A stretch of DNA of 64,000 bases from Streptacidiphilus jiangxiensis (GTDB lineage Bacteria > Actinomycetota > Actinomycetes > Streptomycetales > Streptomycetaceae): positions 62,001 to 126,000 of the forward strand of contig NZ_FOAZ01000003.1 of assembly GCF_900109465.1 (NCBI RefSeq), read 5' to 3'. The notes under the pieces are model-generated. The model made no database searches and was not told the origin of the DNA. It worked only from the letters and a program-made list of their open reading frames with translations. The translations under genes were made by a program, and so were the position numbers. Shown here one piece after another: positions 1 to 9,118 of the stretch (its first letter is position 1; every line of letters begins with the position of its first letter).

Positions 1-253
1 GCCCTGAGGTGGTGGCCCCGAGGCCGCCGTCGGCCGCTCTCTTGCCGAGTTCCTACCTGCCGTCAGGCACGTTTCGCACCGGCCAATCGGGCCAAACCCC
101 GGCATTCGTCCGCCCTCGCCCGGACGCGGCCCGCACACCGGCCTGCACCGCTCTGAGCTGCACCGCTACTGTGTGGCTGCGGCCGGCGAGGCCGCCTTCC
201 CGAGGACCGCGCGCGTGCGCGACCCGCTCTGCCACACGCTTTCCGGAGCCCCC
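1..253. other. Intergenic leader of the window
   Basis: No gene with convincing coding character is seen before the first CDS. Short open frames here are overlapping frames without a ribosome binding site. The stretch probably holds the promoter of the secreted protein starting at 254, but I cannot assign -35/-10 boxes with confidence. Confidence 0.5.
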
Positions 254-2725
254 ATGACGTTCCGATCCCTCGCCGCGCTCACCGTGCTCACGGTGACCGC
301 CGGCACCGCGCTGGTGGTCGTGCCCGCCGCCGCCCAGACCGCGACCACGACGACCGGCACGCTGTACGTGTCCGACACGTCGGGCTGCACCGACAGCTCG
401 ACCCGCACCGCGGGCCAGAGCTACTGCACCGTCCAGGCCGCGGCCGACGCCGCGCAGCCCGGCCAGACCGTCGTGCTCGCCCCCGGGAACCACCCCGGCG
501 CCGTCACCCTGACCCACTCCGGCCAGCCCGGGGCGCCGATCACCATCACCGGCGCCAACCCGAACTACTCCTACGACGAGGGCGGCGTCTCCGGCTCCGC
601 CCAGCCCGCCTTCACCCTGAACAACGTGCACGACATCGTGCTCACCTCCATGGGCCTGACCAGCTCCGGCACGGTCGTCGCCGTCAACGGCGGCTCCGAC
701 ATCAGGTTGACCCACGACAACATCACGGACTCCGCCACCGCCTCGGCGGGGGACACGTCGGCGGTCACCTTCTCCCAGCCGGGCAGCGACGTGCAGGTCC
801 TGTGGAGCACGCTGCGCTCCCTCTACGGGACAGGGCTGACAATCGGCCAGGGCACGGGCGGCGGTGTGCTGGCGAGCAGGAACATCGTGCTGGCGGGCGG
901 GGCGCACGGCATCGCCGTGACCGACACGCTCGCGGACCTGGCGGGCAACACGTTCGTCGGCGCGTGTGCCGACGAGATCCAGTTGGCCGGCAACTCCGCC
1001 AACTCCCTGATAGAGAACAACATCCTGACCCATCCGGTCTCCGCCCCGCCGTGCCCGGCCGGCGGCGACGGCGCGCAGATCAGCGTCTCGGCGGGCTCGA
1101 CCGCCGGCACGATCGCGGACTACAACCTCGTCAACCCGGCTTCCGGGGTGACGCCCTACCTCTGGGGCGGCGCCACCTACGGCAGCCCGGCGGGGTTCGA
1201 CTCAGGGACCGGGCAGGGTGCCCACGACCTGGCGGACGACCCGCAGCTGGGCCAGGGCTACACCCCGCTCGAGGGCTCCCCGGCCATCGACTCCGGCGAC
1301 TACCAGGCCACCGGCGAGGCGGCGCTCGACTTCTACGGCCACCAGACCGTCGACGACCCGCTCACGCCCAACACCGGCAACTTCCCCGGTGACCTGGACC
1401 GCGGCGCGGTCGAGGTCCAGGACCCCTACGCGTTCACCGGCGTCACCGTCGACCACACCAGCGGCACCTTCCCGCTGACGGTGACCGCCGCGGCCACCGT
1501 GAACAACCCGTGGTCGGACCCGATCAGCTCCTACACCTGGAACTTCGGCGACGGCACGCCCACGGTCACCACGACCACGCCGACCTACGCGCACACCTAC
1601 ACCACGGCGGCGCCGGCCGGCGGCTTCACCATCAGCGTCACGGTCACCTCCAACGCGGTCACCCACACGCAGACCGCGACCGGGATCCAGGTCACCGACC
1701 CCGGACCGCTCGCCCCGAACCTGCTCGTCGCCGACACCGGCGCCGCGTGGAGCCGGTCCGTGCACGTCAACACCACGGGCTCGACCGACCCGCTGCCGAT
1801 CACCCAGCGGACGCTCTCCTTCGGTGACAGCACCCCCGTCCAGGACATCACCGCGACCGGCACCGCCGACCACACCTACGCGGCACCCGGCTACTACGAG
1901 ATCACGCTGACGGAGACCGACAGCGACGGCCGCACGAAGAGCATCAGCAGCAGCGTGGAGTTCGGCACCCCCTCCATCGACCGCCACGATCTCTTCGCCC
2001 GGGACGCCGCCGGCAACCTGTGGCGCTACCAGACCACCGGTCAGGCGAGCGCGCCCTACCAGAGCCGTGTCCTCGTCAGCGGCGGCTGGAACAGCTACAA
2101 CCTGATGACCCTCCCCGAGGGCTACGACACCTCCGGCTACGGCGACATGTACGCCCGCGACACCAACGGCGTGCTCTGGTACTTCCCCGGCTCCCCGAAG
2201 GCGAGCGGCCCGTTCCAGACCCGGATCCGGGTCGGCGGCGGCTGGAACATCTACAACACCATCGCCGGCGCCGACGCCACGAACGGCCTGGTCGCCCGTG
2301 ACACCAGCGGCGTGCTCTGGCTCTACCCGTTCACCGGCCACGCCAACGCCCCGCTGGGCGCGCGGATCCGGATCGGCAGCGGCTGGAACACCTACACCAG
2401 CCTCGTCGGCATCGGCTTGATCGGTGGCGACAACGCCGGCGACCTGCTGGCCCGCGACACCACCGGCGCCCTCTGGCTCTACCAGGGCACCGGGAACGCC
2501 AAGGCGCCGTTCAGCGCCCGCGTCCGGGTCGGCGGCGGCTGGAACATCTACAACAGCATCGTCGGCGCCCGCGACCTGAACAACGACGGCTACAACGACG
2601 TCGTCGCCCGCGACACCACCGGCGTGCTCTGGCTCTACGAGGGGACCAACAACCCGGCGGCCCCCTTCCGCACGCGCACCCGCATCGGCGGCGGCTGGAA
2701 CACCTACAACCTCGTCTTCTCCTGA
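254..2725 (+). CDS. Secreted beta-helix / PKD / tandem-repeat protein
   Basis: Predicted secreted protein of 823 residues. The start at 254 gives MTFRSLAALTVLTV, a normal Ala-rich signal peptide ending near AAAQ; an upstream in-frame start would bury it. Residues about 35-390 look like a right-handed parallel beta-helix (pectate-lyase-like: Asn-rich turns such as NNVHDIVL, DIRLTHDNI, NSLIENNIL). Two PKD-like domains follow (about 394-570, with FGDGTP and FGDSTP motifs). The rest holds five repeats of about 45-55 residues around ARDTxGxLW and RVGGGWNxYN, as in FG-GAP or tachylectin-like propeller repeats. The architecture suggests an extracellular polysaccharide-binding or polysaccharide-degrading protein. 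The substrate cannot be told, and no lyase catalytic residues are evident to me. Confidence 0.85.
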   Translation: MTFRSLAALTVLTVTAGTALVVVPAAAQTATTTTGTLYVSDTSGCTDSSTRTAGQSYCTVQAAADAAQPGQTVVLAPGNHPGAVTLTHSGQPGAPITITGANPNYSYDEGGVSGSAQPAFTLNNVHDIVLTSMGLTSSGTVVAVNGGSDIRLTHDNITDSATASAGDTSAVTFSQPGSDVQVLWSTLRSLYGTGLTIGQGTGGGVLASRNIVLAGGAHGIAVTDTLADLAGNTFVGACADEIQLAGNSANSLIENNILTHPVSAPPCPAGGDGAQISVSAGSTAGTIADYNLVNPASGVTPYLWGGATYGSPAGFDSGTGQGAHDLADDPQLGQGYTPLEGSPAIDSGDYQATGEAALDFYGHQTVDDPLTPNTGNFPGDLDRGAVEVQDPYAFTGVTVDHTSGTFPLTVTAAATVNNPWSDPISSYTWNFGDGTPTVTTTTPTYAHTYTTAAPAGGFTISVTVTSNAVTHTQTATGIQVTDPGPLAPNLLVADTGAAWSRSVHVNTTGSTDPLPITQRTLSFGDSTPVQDITATGTADHTYAAPGYYEITLTETDSDGRTKSISSSVEFGTPSIDRHDLFARDAAGNLWRYQTTGQASAPYQSRVLVSGGWNSYNLMTLPEGYDTSGYGDMYARDTNGVLWYFPGSPKASGPFQTRIRVGGGWNIYNTIAGADATNGLVARDTSGVLWLYPFTGHANAPLGARIRIGSGWNTYTSLVGIGLIGGDNAGDLLARDTTGALWLYQGTGNAKAPFSARVRVGGGWNIYNSIVGARDLNNDGYNDVVARDTTGVLWLYEGTNNPAAPFRTRTRIGGGWNTYNLVFS

Positions 2726-2742
2726 CCGTCCCCGCTCCCTGA

Positions 2743-2780
2743 CGGAAGGCCCGCCCCGCACCTGCGGCGCGGGCCTTCCG
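2743..2780 (+). terminator. Terminator after the beta-helix gene
   Basis: Perfect 12-bp inverted repeat, CGGAAGGCCCGC with GCGGGCCTTCCG, 18 bases past the stop codon. There is no strong T-run, as is common for streptomycete terminators. The remaining bases to 3010 presumably carry the lysA promoter; no gene is seen there. Confidence 0.75.
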
Positions 2781-3010
2781 CCGTCCCGAGGGGTGAGACT
2801 GCGGTTTCTCCCGAATCCGGGGCCCTGTTGTTGCGCGGTGCGCGGGCGCGACCGGGGAATTTACGGCCTCGCCCCTGGGCCGTCGGAGGATCTGTGCCCG
2901 GGGCCCCGAGAGCGGTGGGCGGGCGCGCGGGCGTGCCCGATTTGCCCGCTAGCGTGGCCAGCCCGCGCGCTGCGCGGACGACTCGGCCGACCCCGCGAAA
3001 AGGATCCGAC

Positions 3011-4288
3011 GTGACGCGCCTTCCCGCCCCGTTCCCCGGCGCACTCGACGGGCCCCGGATCGCCGGGCTCGCCGAACGGTACGGCACGCCCCTGTGGGCC
3101 TACGACGCGGGCACGATCCGCGCCCAGATCGCGCGGCTGCGCCGGTTCGACACGATCCGGTACGCGCAGAAGGCGTCGTCCAACACGCATCTGCTGCGGC
3201 TGATGCGCGCCGAGGGCGTGCTCGTCGACGCCGTGTCGCTCGGGGAGATCGAGCGGGCGCTGGTGGCCGGGTACGACGTGGCGGGCGAGCACGAGCCGGT
3301 GGTGTTCACCGCGGATCTGCTGGACCGGGCCGCGCTGCGCCGGGTCGTGGAGCTGGGGGTGCCCGTCAACGCCGGTTCGCCGCAGATGCTGGAGCAGATC
3401 GGGCAGGCGTCGCCCGGCCACAAGGTGTGGATCCGGATCAACCCCGGCTTCGGGCACGGCCACAGCCGCAAGACCAACACCGGTGGGGAGCACAGCAAGC
3501 ACGGGATCTGGCACGAGCACCTCGCCGAGAGCCTCGCGCTGGTCGCGCGTCACGGGCTGGATCTGGTCGGGTTCCACATGCACATCGGCTCCGGGGTGGA
3601 CTACGGCCACCTGGAGGCCGTCTGCGAGACCATGGTCAAGCAGGTGCGCCTCGCCGGGCAGGACCTGCGGGCGATCTCCGCAGGCGGCGGGCTCTCCGTC
3701 CCCTACGGGCCGGGAGAGCCCGAGATCGACACCGACCGGTACTTCGCGCTGTGGGACGCCGCCCGGCAGGAGCTGGTCGGCGAACTCGGCCACGCCGTAC
3801 GGCTGGAGATCGAGCCCGGTCGGTTCCTGGTGGCCGGGTCGGGTGTGCTGGTGAGTGAGGTGCGCGCGGCCAAGCCCGTCGGCAGCAACGACTTCGTCCT
3901 GGTCGACGCCGGCTTCAACGACCTGATGAGGCCCGCGATGTACGGCAGCAGCCACCGCGCGACGCTGCTCTGCCCGGAGGGCGAGCGGCGCACCGAGGGC
4001 GTCCGCGACACCGTGTTGGCCGGTCCGCTGTGCGAGTCGGGCGACGTGTTCACCCAGGGCGCCGGCGGCGAGGTGCACTCGGTCCCGCTCCCGCAGCCGA
4101 GCATCGGCGACCTGCTGGTCTTCCACGAGGCGGGCGCCTACGGCGCGAGCATGTCCTCGACGTACAACTCCCGCCCGCTGATCCCCGAGGTCCTGGTGGA
4201 CGGCGACGCGATCCGGCTGATCCGCCGTCGGCAGACCGTCGCGGAGCTGCTGGCACTGGAGGAGACGACGGAGGAGACGGAGGGCTGA
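3011..4288 (+). CDS. lysA: Diaminopimelate decarboxylase, E. coli-type
   Basis: PLP enzyme that decarboxylates meso-diaminopimelate to L-lysine, the last step of lysine synthesis in the cytosol. It has 425 residues from a GTG start. The PLP lysine is K54 in RYAQKASSN; SLGEIERAL, GFGHGHS, HMHIGSGVDYG, EIEPGRFLV, CESGDVFTQ and GAYGASMSSTYNSRP follow in fold-type III order. Length and motif wording match the E. coli LysA subtype closely, more than the longer actinobacterial subtype as I know it, so this may be a second or transferred lysA. It is monocistronic, and the next gene is convergent. A longer in-frame upstream start exists but adds only Arg/Pro-rich low-complexity sequence. Confidence 0.93.
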   Translation: MTRLPAPFPGALDGPRIAGLAERYGTPLWAYDAGTIRAQIARLRRFDTIRYAQKASSNTHLLRLMRAEGVLVDAVSLGEIERALVAGYDVAGEHEPVVFTADLLDRAALRRVVELGVPVNAGSPQMLEQIGQASPGHKVWIRINPGFGHGHSRKTNTGGEHSKHGIWHEHLAESLALVARHGLDLVGFHMHIGSGVDYGHLEAVCETMVKQVRLAGQDLRAISAGGGLSVPYGPGEPEIDTDRYFALWDAARQELVGELGHAVRLEIEPGRFLVAGSGVLVSEVRAAKPVGSNDFVLVDAGFNDLMRPAMYGSSHRATLLCPEGERRTEGVRDTVLAGPLCESGDVFTQGAGGEVHSVPLPQPSIGDLLVFHEAGAYGASMSSTYNSRPLIPEVLVDGDAIRLIRRRQTVAELLALEETTEETEG

Positions 4289-4360
4289 GAAGGGTCCTGG
4301 CCGAGCCCGCCCCCTCGTACGGGCCCGACCAGGTGGTGCCGAGGAAAGACTGGTGGTGGC

Positions 4361-5626
4361 TCAGCCCCACATGGCCTGTCGCCAGACGGGGTTCTCCGCG
4401 ATGGTGGCGAGCTGATCCAACGTCAGCACGGGTGACGACAGCGTCGGCGGCCCGCTCACGTCCACGCTGTTGAGCGCGACCATGGTGATCCACAGGGTGC
4501 CGTGGATCACCGCGGCCTGGTTCCACACCACGCCACGACCGCTCTCGCCGCTCAGCCGGCTCTCGCCCAGCCAGTCCCCGTCCGGCAGCTTCACGGCGTG
4601 CGGGTAGGTCTGGTGGAACTCCGCCAGCGAGTCGCTCGCCTTCATTCCGTTGTACACCGAGTCCTCGAAGACACTGCCCTTGCCCTGCGGACCGGTGAGC
4701 ACGCTGCCGTATCCCAGTTCCCACTTGGTCTTGGCCCGCACCACCGGCGTGTGCGCGTAACCGGCCGGCAGCAGCCCCGCCATCACCTTCTCGATGCTGG
4801 GCGACTTCGGCACGAGCTTGCCCTGCTTGGGGATGGCCGCGAGGATCTGCTGCCAGATCGGCGCGGTCACGGACGCCCGCAGCTGCGCCAGCGTGAGCGG
4901 CACGTCCCGATGGGTCGGGAACGTGGACAGATCGGTCTGGTTCATCTCACCGACGCACACCTGCCCACCGCTGCGGAACATCAGGCAGGCACTGAGGTCG
5001 ACCATCGGCACCGACTGCATCGGCACCTGGATCCCGCCCTGGACAAGGCTGAGTCGACCACCGCCCGCCACGTCGGTCTGAGTGCACGAGTAGCCGGGGT
5101 TGGTCTTTCCGGTGGCGCAGCCCGGGGGCATCTTGGTCACCCCGTTGGCGTCCCAGCGTTGGACGAAGACGTTCAGCCGACCCGCGCTGTGACCGTTGTC
5201 GTAGACGAACACGGCGTTGGCGACGTACTGCCCCGTGTCGATCTGGTCGGCCGGTGGCTTCTGACCCATACCGAGCCCACTGGCACCGCTGATTCGACCG
5301 CCCGGCGGCAGCGTGGACGCGAACCACGAGATCATCCGTGCCTCGGTGACGTCCGCCAGCGCCAGCCTGGGCTTGTGGGTCCGGTTCGCCGGATCCGGCT
5401 TGGCGGTCAGCAGGTGCGGAGCGGCGAGCGCGCCGACGGCCAGCAGGACCGCCGCCAGACCGGCGGCGACGACGGCTCGGGTGCGGCGCTTGCGGCGCAC
5501 CCGGCCGACGAGGTGGTCGGTGTCGAGCAGGGGGGTCAGCGCCCGCTCGGCGGCCTGGTGCAGCGCCGCGGACAGCTCCGGCAGGTCCGCCTCGGGCGCC
5601 TGCGACGACGACGTCTGCGCGCTCAC
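4361..5626 (-). CDS. Membrane-anchored partner of the SigE-type sigma factor
   Basis: Protein of 421 residues with a GTG start overlapping the sigma gene stop by four bases (GTGA), so the two are translationally coupled. The N-terminal 60 residues are cytoplasmic and end in the basic run RVRRKRRTR; one membrane segment follows (AVVAAGLAAVLLAVGALAA), then a long extracytoplasmic domain with Cys pairs (GCATG, YSCTQ, SACL, QVCVG). This topology and the coupling suggest an anti-sigma factor or signal sensor. There is no recognisable zinc anti-sigma motif (HxxxCxxC), so the role is inferred from context only. Confidence 0.75.
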   Translation of the reverse strand: MSAQTSSSQAPEADLPELSAALHQAAERALTPLLDTDHLVGRVRRKRRTRAVVAAGLAAVLLAVGALAAPHLLTAKPDPANRTHKPRLALADVTEARMISWFASTLPPGGRISGASGLGMGQKPPADQIDTGQYVANAVFVYDNGHSAGRLNVFVQRWDANGVTKMPPGCATGKTNPGYSCTQTDVAGGGRLSLVQGGIQVPMQSVPMVDLSACLMFRSGGQVCVGEMNQTDLSTFPTHRDVPLTLAQLRASVTAPIWQQILAAIPKQGKLVPKSPSIEKVMAGLLPAGYAHTPVVRAKTKWELGYGSVLTGPQGKGSVFEDSVYNGMKASDSLAEFHQTYPHAVKLPDGDWLGESRLSGESGRGVVWNQAAVIHGTLWITMVALNSVDVSGPPTLSSPVLTLDQLATIAENPVWRQAMWG

Positions 5627-6216
5627 TGCGCGATCCCCTTTCCGGCCATGCGCCCGCCCGCGCGGAACGGCCCCGCCGGGGGCTCCGGCCTGGCGTGCTC
5701 CGCGCTCTCCTGCTCCGCCCCTTCCTGCCACGGCGCGTCCACGACGGTGGACATCCGGGCCAGCCCGTCGCTCAGGTAGCGCTTGACCGCACCCTGGCTC
5801 AGCCCCATCCGCTCGGCCACCCCCGCCACCGGCAGGTCCTCGTAGTAGCGCAGCACCACGCAGGCCCGCTGGCGTGGTGACAGCGTCCCCAGGGCGTCGG
5901 TCACGTCGAGGCGGCGGACGGCGCCGCCGCTGTGGTCCGGGGCGGTCTCCGGCCCGGTCAGGCGCGGCAGCAGGCGGGTGAAGCGCTGGCTGCGGCGGCG
6001 CCGGTCGAGGAAGTCGTTGAGCATGGTGCGGCGCACGTAGCCCTCGACGTCGCCCAGCGTCCAACTGCGCCGCGGCCGCGCGAAGACCCGGACCAGCGCC
6101 TCCTGGACGAGGTCCGCGCCTTCCGTCACGTCACCGCAGAGCAGATAGCCGTAGCGGCTCAGCTCCGCCCCGCGTGCTCGCACCAGTTGTGCGAGCTGAT
6201 CCGACCACTCGGTCAC
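5623..6216 (-). CDS. SigE-family RNA polymerase sigma factor
   Basis: ECF sigma factor of 197 residues that directs RNA polymerase to a small promoter set. The GTG start at 6216 is preceded by GGGAGGGG at good spacing; an ATG at 6237 is less well placed. Region 2 is YGYLLCGDVTEGADLVQEAL and region 4 is LSPRQRACVVLRYYEDL followed by the helix-turn-helix VAERMGLSQGAVKRYLSDGL. This is the short SigE-70 class common in actinomycetes. It is co-transcribed with, and overlaps, the single-pass membrane protein downstream, its likely regulator. Confidence 0.88.
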   Translation of the reverse strand: MTEWSDQLAQLVRARGAELSRYGYLLCGDVTEGADLVQEALVRVFARPRRSWTLGDVEGYVRRTMLNDFLDRRRRSQRFTRLLPRLTGPETAPDHSGGAVRRLDVTDALGTLSPRQRACVVLRYYEDLPVAGVAERMGLSQGAVKRYLSDGLARMSTVVDAPWQEGAEQESAEHARPEPPAGPFRAGGRMAGKGIAQ

Positions 6217-6290
6217 AAGCCCCTCCCAGCCCCTCATCCATTCACACGAACAGCTCGGGTGTTTCGTTGGGGGTGGGCACCGGTTGTCGG

Positions 6291-7529
6291 TCAGATCTCG
6301 CGCAGGCGGCGTTCCAGCTGCTCGCGCTCGGCGGGGTTGCGGGTGCGGGCGAGGGCACGCGCCAGCGCCTCGGCCGCCTCGTCCCGGCGGCCGAGGCGGG
6401 TCAGCAGGTCCGCGCGCAGCGCGTGCAGCAGGTGGTAGCCGTCCAGCCGCGTCGCCAGGGTGTCGACCTCGGCCAGGGCGGCGGCCGGGCCCGCCACCTC
6501 GGCGAGGGCGACGGCCCGGTGCAGGGCCACCACCGGGGTGGGGGCGAGGGCGAGCTGCTGGTCGTACAGGCGCAGGATCTGCGCCCAGTCGGTGGCCGCG
6601 GCGGTCGCGGCGTCGCTGTGGACGGCGTTGACGGCCGCCTGGATCTGGTACGGGCCCGGCCGGTCGCGGCGCAGGCAGCGGCGGACGAGGGCCTGCCCCT
6701 CGGCGATCAGCTCCTGGTCCCACAGCCCGCGGTCCTGGTCGGCGAGGAGCACCAGCGTGCCGTCCGGGCCGAACCGGGCCGGCCGGCGGGACTGGATCAG
6801 CAGCATCAGCGCGAGCAGACCCAGCACCTCCGGCTCGTCGGGCATCAGCGCGGCGAGCAGCCGTGCCAGGCGGATCGCCTCCGCGCACAGCTCCTCGCGC
6901 GCGCTCCCGCCCTCGGCCGCCAGGTAGCCCTCGTTGTAGATCAGGTACAGCACCGCGAGCACCGGCCGCAGTCGGTCGGGCAGGTCGGACTCGGCGGGGA
7001 CGCGGTACGGGATGCGGGCGTCGCGGATCTTGCCCTTGGCGCGGACGAGGCGCTGGGCCATGGTCGGCTCGCCGACCAGGAACGCGCGAGCGATCTCCCC
7101 GGTGCTGAGGCCGCCGAGCAGGCGCAGCGTCAGGGCGACCTGGGCCTGCTCGCCGAGAGCCGGGTGGCAGCAGGTGAAGATCAGCCGCAGTCGGTCGTCG
7201 GGCACGGCGTCCTCCTGGGCGTCGGTGGTCACCTCGGGTGAGTGCAGCAGGGCGGCCTCCGCCTGGCGGGCGTCGCGGGTCGCCTCGCGGCGGGCCCGGT
7301 CGATCGCCTTGTTGCGAGCGGTGGTGATGAGCCACCCGGCCGGGCTGGGCGGCAGCCCGGCCGTGGGCCAGCGCTCCGCCGCGACGGCGAAGGCCTCCTG
7401 AACCGCCTCCTCGGCGAGATCGATGTCGCCGAGTCCACGGACCAGCACGGCCACGGCGCGTCCGTACTCGGCCCGGAAGATCCGCTCGATCTCACCGGGC
7501 GGCAGCGGCGTGGCCGGCCGGTCGTCCAC
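6291..7529 (-). CDS. ECF42-type sigma factor with long C-terminal extension
   Basis: Sigma factor of 412 residues. Region 2 ([34 protein letters not shown]) and region 4 ([20 protein letters not shown]) occupy about the first 180 residues. The remaining 230 residues form the helical, TPR-like extension typical of the ECF42 group ([41 protein letters not shown]). ECF42 factors have no anti-sigma factor and are paired with a YciI/DGPF protein, which is exactly what lies upstream, separated by three bases. The extension is known in the family to be needed for function. The GTG start at 7529 is set by this coupling. Confidence 0.9.
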   Translation of the reverse strand: MDDRPATPLPPGEIERIFRAEYGRAVAVLVRGLGDIDLAEEAVQEAFAVAAERWPTAGLPPSPAGWLITTARNKAIDRARREATRDARQAEAALLHSPEVTTDAQEDAVPDDRLRLIFTCCHPALGEQAQVALTLRLLGGLSTGEIARAFLVGEPTMAQRLVRAKGKIRDARIPYRVPAESDLPDRLRPVLAVLYLIYNEGYLAAEGGSAREELCAEAIRLARLLAALMPDEPEVLGLLALMLLIQSRRPARFGPDGTLVLLADQDRGLWDQELIAEGQALVRRCLRRDRPGPYQIQAAVNAVHSDAATAAATDWAQILRLYDQQLALAPTPVVALHRAVALAEVAGPAAALAEVDTLATRLDGYHLLHALRADLLTRLGRRDEAAEALARALARTRNPAEREQLERRLREI

Positions 7530-7532
7530 GGG

Positions 7533-7889
7533 TCAGTCCTCGACCTCGCCCTGGAACGGGCGGACCTCGATGGCCAGCCCGGTCACCTGCGCGTAGCGGC
7601 GGCCCCAGGCCAGTGCGGCGTCCAGGTCGACGGCCTTGATGACGGTGACGCCGCCGAGGTACTCCTTGCCTTCGGTGAACGGCCCGTCCACGACCAGCAC
7701 CTCGCCGTCCTTGGGGCGCAGCACGGTCGACGTGTCGGGCTGGTGCAGGCCCTGACCGAAGACCCAGTCGCCGGTCGCCTGCAGCTCGCTGCGGATCTTG
7801 CCCAGTTCCGCCATCACCTCGGCCAGGAACTCCGCGTCCGGGATCGGCCCCTGCGGCTGGTACATGCTGAGCAGGTACTGCTTCTTCAT
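7533..7889 (-). CDS. YciI/DGPF-domain protein, ECF42 partner
   Basis: Small cytosolic protein of 118 residues with the YCII fold. It begins MKKQYLLSMYQPQG and carries the VVDGPFTEGKEYLGG motif (the DGPF signature) and the conserved C-terminal part with AWGRRYAQVTG and EVRPFQGEVED. A GGAGGCGA ribosome binding site lies just upstream of the ATG. It is first in a two-gene operon with the ECF42 sigma factor. The biochemical role of these partners is not established; a sensing or dehydration-like activity has been suggested for the fold. Confidence 0.9.
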   Translation of the reverse strand: MKKQYLLSMYQPQGPIPDAEFLAEVMAELGKIRSELQATGDWVFGQGLHQPDTSTVLRPKDGEVLVVDGPFTEGKEYLGGVTVIKAVDLDAALAWGRRYAQVTGLAIEVRPFQGEVED

Positions 7890-7982
7890 GGCGTGTCGCC
7901 TCCTCGCTCGGTGCTTCCACCCTCTATACGAGCGGGGTGCGCCGGATTCGACACCGACGACACACGGATTGCCGGGTGCCGG

Positions 7983-8792
7983 TCAGGCGGTCCAGTGCGC
8001 CGGGCGGGTCAGGGTGTCCGGCAGGCGGGTGGCGGCGTCGCCGCGGGCGGCGTTCAGCTGGATCTGGGTGAGGAAGAGCGCCCCGGTCAGGTCCGCTCCG
8101 CGTAGGTCGGCCCCGCGCAGGTCCGCGCCGACGACGTCGGCTCCGCGCAGGTCCGCCTCCCGCAGGTCGGCGCCGATGAGGTAGGTACCGCGCAGGTTGG
8201 CGCCGCGCAGGTCCGCCTTGCGGAGCTTCGCGGCGACGAGGTCGGCACCGCGGTGGTTGCGCCGACGGCCGGGCAGGCCCGCGCGGACCAGTTCGCTGGC
8301 CTCCAGCAGCAGCCCGCTCACGCCGTCGCGCACGGCCGATACGTCGACGGCCGCCAGCGCGTCCGCGTCGCCGCGGGTCATCGCGTCGACGTCCTCGAAG
8401 GCCCGGCGCAGGCGCGGCGCGAGCGGCGCGGCGGCGGGGAGGGCGAGGGCCTCGTCGAGATAGCGGAGGAGTTCGTGCAGCTGCCGCATGATCGGGAACG
8501 CGGCGAACATCGCCGGGGCGGAGGCGGGGTCGCGGCGCCAGTCGACGCCGCCGAACGTCACCTGGGAGACCTTCTGCCCGGCGCCGAAACAGTCGAAGAC
8601 GGTGCAGCCGGTGTAGCCGGACTCCCGGAGCCTGGCGTGGATGCCGCAGCGGAAGTCCTCCGCGAGGTTCCGGCAGGGCGTGCCGGCGGCCTTGTCCTGG
8701 GCGAAGTCGGCGGACTTGGCGAAGGGGAGGGCGACGCAGCACAGGCCGAAGCAGTTGCCGCAGTCGGAGACGAGGGAGAGGTCAGCGGGCAC
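7983..8792 (-). CDS. Cys-rich pentapeptide-repeat protein
   Basis: Protein of 269 residues with a GTG start. The N-terminal 70 residues hold about nine cysteines in a CGNCFGLCC ... TPCRNLAEDFRCGIH ... GCTVFDCFGAGQ arrangement, resembling metal-binding YkgJ-like clusters. A helical middle region follows. Residues about 185-250 contain pentapeptide repeats of the A(D/N)LRG type (GADLVAAKLRKADLRGANLRG and on), forming a short right-handed quadrilateral helix. The combination of a Cys cluster and pentapeptide repeats is known from actinobacterial hypothetical proteins, but the function is not known. No ribosome binding site is obvious; the 5' region is unusually rich in hairpins. Confidence 0.85.
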   Translation of the reverse strand: MPADLSLVSDCGNCFGLCCVALPFAKSADFAQDKAAGTPCRNLAEDFRCGIHARLRESGYTGCTVFDCFGAGQKVSQVTFGGVDWRRDPASAPAMFAAFPIMRQLHELLRYLDEALALPAAAPLAPRLRRAFEDVDAMTRGDADALAAVDVSAVRDGVSGLLLEASELVRAGLPGRRRNHRGADLVAAKLRKADLRGANLRGTYLIGADLREADLRGADVVGADLRGADLRGADLTGALFLTQIQLNAARGDAATRLPDTLTRPAHWTA

Positions 8793-8837
8793 GGACCCAT
8801 TGTCCCAGGTCGCCAGCGGCAGCCCCCGGGTGTGCGA

Positions 8838-9055
8838 AAAGCCCTGCTCCCGACGCTGACCACCCTGCCACTATCGCGTCGGGAGCAGGACCTCGCTCGG
8901 AGGGGGGAGCGACGACGGGGGGACACGCCGCTCCCCCGCGGAGATCCCAATCGGCGACGCCTCCGGGGGGAGGGAGGCGCCGTCGATCCCACAGCGGGAT
9001 CTCCGGATCCACGTACCGGAGCGGTTCCTGCCAGACCTGCCCGGTACGTGTTCCA
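8838..9055 (-). other. Hairpin-rich interval, candidate structured RNA
   Basis: Three successive strong inverted repeats with no supported gene. Stem 1 is 9010-9019 with 9041-9050 (CACGTACCGG arms). Stem 2 is 8939-8948 with 8996-9005 (CGGAGATCCC arms) and encloses a smaller G+C hairpin. Stem 3 is 8843-8856 with 8876-8889 (CCTGCTCCCGACGC arms). On the minus strand stem 3 is followed by GCTTTTCGC, like an intrinsic terminator, so I favour a minus-strand RNA or a leader with an attenuator upstream of the pentapeptide gene. No known RNA family is recognised. Confidence 0.35.
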
Positions 9056-9106
9056 CTCTGCCGCGCCGCGCGGCGGCTCGCAGGCGGCGTTGGGCCTGAT
9101 GTGCAA

Positions 9107-9118
9107 GGACCTAGGTCC
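9107..9118. repeat. 12-bp perfect palindrome
   Basis: GGACCTAGGTCC lies in the interval between the hairpin array and the small membrane protein gene. It could be an operator, but no promoter boxes are convincing around it and chance is possible. Confidence 0.3.

Noticed and set aside
8076-8230. Regular DNA repeat resembling a CRISPR
   Set aside because: It is the 15-base periodicity of the pentapeptide codons inside a CDS; there are no unique spacers.
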